From the NCBI GenBank assembly GCA_937897125.1, contig CALCPL010000106.1, positions 1 to 7,129 on the forward strand: a stretch of 7,129 bases of DNA, given 5' to 3'. This DNA comes from an uncultured Candidatus Pelagibacter sp. (GTDB lineage Bacteria > Pseudomonadota > Alphaproteobacteria > Pelagibacterales > Pelagibacteraceae). The position numbers were made by a program, and so were the translations under genes. A model generated the notes under the pieces. The model made no database searches, was not told the DNA's origin, and saw nothing but the letters and a program-made list of their open reading frames with translations. This document shows, one piece after another, positions 5,693-7,129 of this stretch; positions within the stretch are counted from its first letter, which is position 1; the number at the start of each line of letters is the position of its first letter.

Positions 5693-6909
5693 TTTTGGTT
5701 AAAAATTTTTTTACAATTATTTATTGCATCATTAAGTTTATCTAAATCTTCTCTCGTATTATAAATTCCAACAGATGCTCGTGAGCTTGCAGGTATATTT
5801 AATTTATCATGTAGAATTTGACAGCAATGATGACCTGCTCTTATTGCTACTCCATCTTCATCTAAAATAGTTGCTACATCATGTGGGTGAATACCCTCAA
5901 TAGTAAAAGATAAAACTCCACCTTTATTTTTAGGGTTACCAATTAATTTAACTGAGTTATTTTTTTGTAATAGTTTCTGCCCATATTCAACTAAGTCAGC
6001 TTCATGTTTCACCACATTATCTATACCAATTCTTTCTAAAAATTTAATAGACTGATCAAATGCAATCACTTGAGCTGTAGCCATAGTTCCTGCTTCAAAT
6101 TTATTGGGTAAATCACCATAAGAAATTCTATCTTTTTTAACTTCATTGATCATTCCACCACCACCTTGATACGGTGGCAATTCTTCTAGCCATTTTTTTT
6201 TACCATACAAAATACCTAAACCAGTTGGGCCATACATTTTGTGACAAGAAATTGCGTAAAAATCACAATCAAGATCTTGCATATCTAATCTTAAATGAGG
6301 AGCGCCCTGACAACCATCAACTACAACAATTATTCCTTTTGAATGAGCAAGTTCTGTTATTTCTTTAATTGGCAAAATAGCACCAGTAACATTTGATAAA
6401 TGTGTAATTGAAATTACCTTTGTTCTGGAGGTAATTTTTTTTTCGATCTCTTCTAATGTAACTTCACCATCATCATTGATTTCAGCAAAATTAATTTTTA
6501 TATTTTTTGATTTTCTTAGAAAATGCCAAGGTACATAATTAGAATGGTGCTCCAATTCAGTGATAAGCACTTCATCACCTTCTTGTAAATAATTTTGACC
6601 CAATGTATTAGCAACTAGATTAAGTGCTTCTGTTGCACCTTTAGTAAAAACAATTTCATTTTTATCTTTGGCATTAATAAACTTTTGAACTGAAGTTCTT
6701 GTGTTCTCGTATAAGTTGGTAGCAGCAACCGCAAGATAATGAACACTTCTCCCTACATTGGAAAATTGTTTAGTATAGAATTCATTAATTCTATCTATTA
6801 CAACCTTTGGTTTTTGAGAAGAATTTGCACTATCTAGATAGACTAAATCATTATTTTGAATTTTTTCATCAAAAATAGGAAACTCTTTTTTTATCTTGTC
6901 TATATTCAT
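5689..6909 (-). CDS. sufS: SufS cysteine desulfurase (group II)
   Basis: This complete 406-residue PLP enzyme removes sulfur from cysteine, giving alanine and an enzyme-bound persulfide. Visible sites are H121 in ELEHHSN (stacks on PLP), D198 and Q201 in VVVDGCQGAPH, the Schiff-base lysine K224 in SCHKMYGPTG, and the catalytic C362 in RAGHHCCQ. R377 and the following SVGIYNT motif, which bind substrate carboxylate and phosphate, are also present. The short active-site loop and RxGHHC motif place it in the SufS rather than the IscS/NifS group. A second cysteine (C363) directly follows the catalytic one, where alanine is more usual. The ATG overlaps the sufD stop by 4 nt and the TGA overlaps the sufU ATG by 4 nt, so expression is tightly coupled. 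Confidence 0.96.
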   Translation of the reverse strand: MNIDKIKKEFPIFDEKIQNNDLVYLDSANSSQKPKVVIDRINEFYTKQFSNVGRSVHYLAVAATNLYENTRTSVQKFINAKDKNEIVFTKGATEALNLVANTLGQNYLQEGDEVLITELEHHSNYVPWHFLRKSKNIKINFAEINDDGEVTLEEIEKKITSRTKVISITHLSNVTGAILPIKEITELAHSKGIIVVVDGCQGAPHLRLDMQDLDCDFYAISCHKMYGPTGLGILYGKKKWLEELPPYQGGGGMINEVKKDRISYGDLPNKFEAGTMATAQVIAFDQSIKFLERIGIDNVVKHEADLVEYGQKLLQKNNSVKLIGNPKNKGGVLSFTIEGIHPHDVATILDEDGVAIRAGHHCCQILHDKLNIPASSRASVGIYNTREDLDKLNDAINNCKKIFNQK

Positions 6910-7081
6910 TCTTTAAGTCCAATCGTGTTTTTTATTAAATTTTTAATTTCAGAATCTGTTATTTTTTCTATTACATCTAGTAAAAACCCATTAATTAAAA
7001 GTTCTCTTGATTGTTGATAATTTAATCCCCTAGACATTAAATAAAATATAGAATCTTCATCTAAACTACCTGATGCAGAAC
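6906..7081 (-). CDS. sufD: SufD, C-terminal fragment (5' end lost at contig end)
   Basis: The frame ending in TGA at 6906-6908 reads back to 7081 without a stop and encodes about 58 residues. They match the extreme C terminus of SufD/SufB-type proteins: a SGSLDED turn, FYLMSRGL, then SRELLINGF and a helical tail ending IGLKE. SufD pairs with SufB and the ATPase SufC as the Fe-S assembly scaffold. SufD is preferred over SufB because it directly precedes sufS. The remainder of the gene, and probably sufC and sufB, lie beyond the contig. The upstream edge is artificial: the genuine sequence stops at 7081 and adapter follows. The adapter brings an in-frame TAA (7091-7089), so a gene caller may wrongly shorten the gene to the internal ATG at 7037. 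Confidence 0.85.
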
Positions 7082-7129
7082 CTGTCTCTTATACACATCT
7101 CCGAGCCCACGAGACAAGAGGCAATCTCG
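7082..7129 (+). other. Nextera/Tn5 sequencing adapter contamination
   Basis: The last 48 bases reproduce library read-through rather than genomic DNA. The 19-base Tn5 mosaic end is at 7082-7100, the 15-base Nextera read-2 adapter CCGAGCCCACGAGAC at 7101-7115, an 8-base i7 index AAGAGGCA at 7116-7123, and ATCTCG, the start of the flow-cell P7 primer region, at 7124-7129. The GC content is visibly higher than in the rest of the window. The order and lengths match the commercial adapter exactly. From memory the index corresponds to Nextera N711. Confidence 0.98.

Noticed and set aside
6174..6368. Plus-strand open frame of 64 codons
   Set aside because: It is antisense to the catalytic core of sufS and has no recognisable content.
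1..7081. CRISPR arrays, tRNA or rRNA genes, insertion sequences, phage genes
   Set aside because: I saw no direct repeat arrays, cloverleaf-like segments, transposase motifs or phage structural proteins; nearly all DNA is accounted for by housekeeping genes.
7082..7100. Tn5 mosaic end as evidence of a transposon insertion
   Set aside because: It continues into the synthetic read-2 adapter and index, so it comes from library preparation, not from a mobile element.

Overview
The window is a low-GC, tightly packed bacterial fragment. It most likely comes from a SAR11-type (Pelagibacterales) marine alphaproteobacterium or a close relative. Supporting points are the AT-rich coding bias, 1-4 nt gene overlaps, a SUF iron-sulfur operon that uses SufU and SufT, and an apparent tandem SAM-II/SAM-V riboswitch leader ahead of a homocysteine methyltransferase gene. 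That last arrangement is, from memory, a hallmark of this group. The taxonomy is inference; there is no rRNA here. The last 48 bases (7082-7129) are not biological: they are a Nextera/Tn5 read-through adapter with an 8-base index, so the genuine sequence ends at 7081.

Layout, left to right. (1) Positions 2-373, plus strand: the C-terminal part of a 2OG-Fe(II) oxygenase-like protein, cut by the window edge. (2) Positions 374-535: a leader with a candidate promoter, a SAM-II-like pseudoknot aptamer (about 404-450) and a SAM-V-like pseudoknot (about 490-524) that sequesters the ribosome binding site. (3) 536-1444, plus: a homocysteine S-methyltransferase of the BHMT/MmuM type, which regenerates methionine and is therefore a logical target of SAM feedback. 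(4) 1437-2324 and 2321-2800, minus: a two-gene unit with an EamA/DMT transporter translationally coupled to an upstream YbaK-type aminoacyl-tRNA deacylase; it converges on and overlaps the methyltransferase gene. (5) 2801-2947: a divergent intergenic region. (6) 2948-4354, plus: type I glutamine synthetase with Tyr397 retained. (7) 4361-4531, minus: a 56-residue small basic ORF of unknown function filling the gap after glnA. (8) 4590-7081, minus: the distal part of a SUF operon, in transcription order sufD (C-terminal fragment), sufS, sufU, sufT and sufA, joined by 4-nt, 4-nt, 3-nt-gap and 1-nt junctions.

How they work together: SufS takes sulfur from cysteine, SufU accepts and passes it on, SufD (with SufB and SufC expected just off the window) forms the scaffold, and SufT and SufA help maturation and delivery of clusters. 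The methyltransferase recycles homocysteine to methionine under SAM control. GlnA assimilates ammonium. No mobile element, CRISPR array, tRNA or rRNA is visible. The most interesting biological signals are the tandem riboswitch with a possible anti-pseudoknot helix and the unannotated small ORF. The adapter tail is the most consequential artefact.
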